7,526 bases of DNA. It comes from Bacteroidaceae bacterium. GTDB lineage: Bacteria; Bacteroidota; Bacteroidia; Bacteroidales; Barnesiellaceae_A. The stretch spans positions 1 to 7,526 of the forward strand of contig JAFZDG010000165.1 in NCBI GenBank assembly GCA_017561285.1, read 5' to 3'. Both the position numbers and the translations under genes were made by a program. Numbering within the stretch: the stretch's first letter is position 1; each line of letters begins with the position of its first letter. The notes beneath the pieces are model-generated. The model was not told the origin of the DNA. It saw nothing but the letters and a program-made list of their open reading frames with translations, and made no database searches. Positions 6,376 to 7,526 of the stretch are shown here, piece after piece.

Positions 6376-6406
6376 ATATCCTACGATATAACTTATTTTA
6401 GGATAT
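6376..6406 (-). other. Stem-loop spanning the stop of the YcxB-like gene
   Basis: ATATCCT (6406-6400) and AGGATAT (6382-6376) on the minus strand form a perfect 7-bp stem around a 17-base loop, followed by a TTTTG. The stem includes part of the stop codon. It could be a weak terminator or attenuator separating the upstream pair from the TPR/PD40 unit. The stem is AT-rich and the T run is short. Confidence 0.35.
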
Positions 6407-6895
6407 AAATTGTGGTAAATAGTTCTTTTCAAAATCTTGTATATCTTCGGCTGTTGCAAATGCTTGGCGAGGTAGGTAGAAGTAGGTGTTTGCATCGGTA
6501 TAGATATAGAAAGCCTCGTTGTTGCGTTCTACACGTTCTACTTGTTGCCATTGCAATACTTCGCGTTGTTTCTCATCGTATATGCAGTCTATGCCTCGGG
6601 TGTGTATGATGACACTCTTTTCTACTACCGAGAAGAATGCTACCGGCCGCAGGGCATAGTTGTAGTAAAACATAAATAGGACTAATGGCAGAATGATGAA
6701 AATGAACATAAGCAAGACGATGCCAAAGCGCAAGTCGTAGCAAGTGGCACCTATCAGAGCCGTAAGTAGCAATATGACGATACTCAGCCAGCGCGTAAGC
6801 AGCTTGCAAAAAATGACTTTAAAGTATTTTGATGAAGCAACCCTGTAGGGTAGGGTTGCAAAAAGAATTTTTTTTTCTTCCTCGGCGGTATTCAT
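6398..6895 (-). CDS. Two-helix membrane protein, YcxB-like C-terminal domain
   Basis: 165 residues from the ATG at 6895. That ATG overlaps the upstream TAA by one base (TAATG), a usual sign of translational coupling; an ATG at 6916 would add seven residues and overlap the SPOR gene more, so I prefer 6895. After a charged N-terminus (NTAEEEKK), two membrane helices lie at about 36-52 and 57-78, giving a short hairpin. The soluble remainder (about 83-165) has VLQWQQVERVERNNEAFYIY (113-132) followed by a YLPRQAF motif (140-146), the pattern of YcxB-like domains: W-x-x-V, a charged turn, an aromatic strand, then LP-R/K-x-x-F. The function of this domain family is not established. Codons 7-9 lie in a run of nine As, discussed under findings. 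The family call is moderately sure; the membrane topology is well supported. Confidence 0.75.
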   Translation of the reverse strand: MNTAEEEKKILFATLPYRVASSKYFKVIFCKLLTRWLSIVILLLTALIGATCYDLRFGIVLLMFIFIILPLVLFMFYYNYALRPVAFFSVVEKSVIIHTRGIDCIYDEKQREVLQWQQVERVERNNEAFYIYTDANTYFYLPRQAFATAEDIQDFEKNYLPQFIS

Positions 6896-7526
6896 TATAG
6901 AGTAGAGCAAATCCAAATACCGGCAAATACCGAATTGGCTTGAGCGTTTATCTCGTCAAGTCTTTCTTGTGCTTGGCTCAAGGTGTCGTAACCATCTATG
7001 TATAAGCGGTGTCGTCCATTGTGCTCATAGATGTTGATGTGTTCCGATACACCCTTTTCGGCAAATTCGGCTATTTGTTTTTGGGCAAGTTCTTGGGTGG
7101 GAAGTGAGCCTATTACAAGTATATATCGCGGGGTTGTGTTGGTGTCGATATTTACTTGCAGCGGTGTTTCGTCTGCCGTATTTGCGCTATTGAGAGTCTC
7201 GGCTGTATGGTCGCAAACGATTGTTTTCTCTTCGATGGTTGCCGACTCTATCGCTGCAACAACCTCTTCTTGGGTAATAGATACATCGGAGTTTGTGGCG
7301 ACCTCTTGTTGTGTCAATATTTCGGTCGATACCAATCCGGCATAGTCGTTGACCGGTTGGAAATTATCTACCGGTGTAGCTATAAAGAGCATAAAGATGA
7401 CAATCGCAGCAACCGATGCAATGGCTTGTATGGCGCGGCGGTGCCATGTGATGGTAATCTCTTGTTCGGTTGTTGCTGCGTTATTATCCTCTTCTTCGAC
7501 AGACAATATGTCCGAAATCATAGGCA
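6895..7526 (-). CDS. SPOR-domain inner-membrane protein (N-terminus probably outside window)
   Basis: Open from the right edge to the TAA at 6897-6895. An ATG exists at 7521 (208 residues), but the frame continues upstream through the edge, and I think the true start lies outside. Visible parts: a polar N-terminal stretch, one membrane helix (about 29-49, after WHRR), a low-complexity Thr/Glu/Ala-rich linker (about 60-128), and a C-terminal SPOR domain (about 131-206) with RYILVIGSLPTQELAQKQIAE at its start and GRHRLYIDGYDTLSQAQ further on. SPOR domains bind glycan strands lacking stem peptides, usually at division sites. The helix followed by ATPVDNFQPVNDYAGL resembles the membrane junction of Bacteroidales HU-CCDC81/SPOR proteins, which carry a DNA-binding-like HU pair on the cytoplasmic side; that part would be off-window. 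It is coupled to the YcxB-like gene by the TAATG overlap. Confidence 0.82.
   Translation of the reverse strand, partial: PMISDILSVEEEDNNAATTEQEITITWHRRAIQAIASVAAIVIFMLFIATPVDNFQPVNDYAGLVSTEILTQQEVATNSDVSITQEEVVAAIESATIEEKTIVCDHTAETLNSANTADETPLQVNIDTNTTPRYILVIGSLPTQELAQKQIAEFAEKGVSEHINIYEHNGRHRLYIDGYDTLSQAQERLDEINAQANSVFAGIWICSTL

Noticed and set aside
6896..6916. Earlier ATG at 6916 for the YcxB-like gene
   Set aside because: It would overlap the SPOR gene by 22 bases; the ATG at 6895 forms the common TAATG coupling overlap and leaves a normal N-terminus.

Overview
The window looks like chromosomal DNA from a member of the Bacteroidales (Bacteroidota). Supporting signs are a surface protein ending in the short C-terminal module common in this order, a FloA protein of the Bacteroides type, a TPR/PD40 protein, a SPOR protein resembling the C-terminal half of HU-CCDC81/SPOR proteins, a Bacteroides-type -7 promoter box (TAnnTTTG), little Shine-Dalgarno signal, and a tRNA without encoded CCA. 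Genus cannot be fixed from this sequence.

Layout. Bases 1-1617 (+) hold the 3' part of a large secreted protein with four Ig-like repeat units and a C-terminal sorting-type module, closed by a strong terminator at 1641-1672. Bases 1673-2004 hold no recognisable gene. A small collagen-like lipoprotein gene lies on the minus strand (2124-2609), with its own terminator at 2005-2038. A 316-base AT-rich spacer leads to a plus-strand tRNA-Gln(CTG) at 2926-2996, which is followed by two stem-loops, the second a terminator. From 3198 to the right edge everything is on the minus strand. Read in transcription order it is: SPOR protein (cut by the window edge), YcxB-like membrane protein, TPR/PD40 protein, NfeD-like protein, FloA flotillin, then three stem-loops, the last being a terminator.

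How the genes may work together. NfeD and FloA are known partners in membrane-microdomain organisation. Upstream of them lie a periplasmic TPR/PD40 protein, a small two-helix membrane protein and a peptidoglycan-binding-type SPOR protein. All five have membrane or export signals, and spacing is tight within two subgroups: a 1-base TAATG overlap between the SPOR and YcxB-like genes, and 12- and 17-base gaps along TPR/PD40-NfeD-FloA. A 73-base gap carrying a hairpin and a perfect -7 box separates the subgroups, so TPR/PD40-nfeD-floA may be its own transcription unit. A joint role in envelope organisation is inference.

I found no mobile element, CRISPR array, defence system or origin. The most unusual items are the linkage of a TPR/PD40/coiled-coil protein to FloA/NfeD, the hairpin-rich 3' region after floA, the collagen-like lipoprotein, and paired palindromes just upstream of the tRNA.
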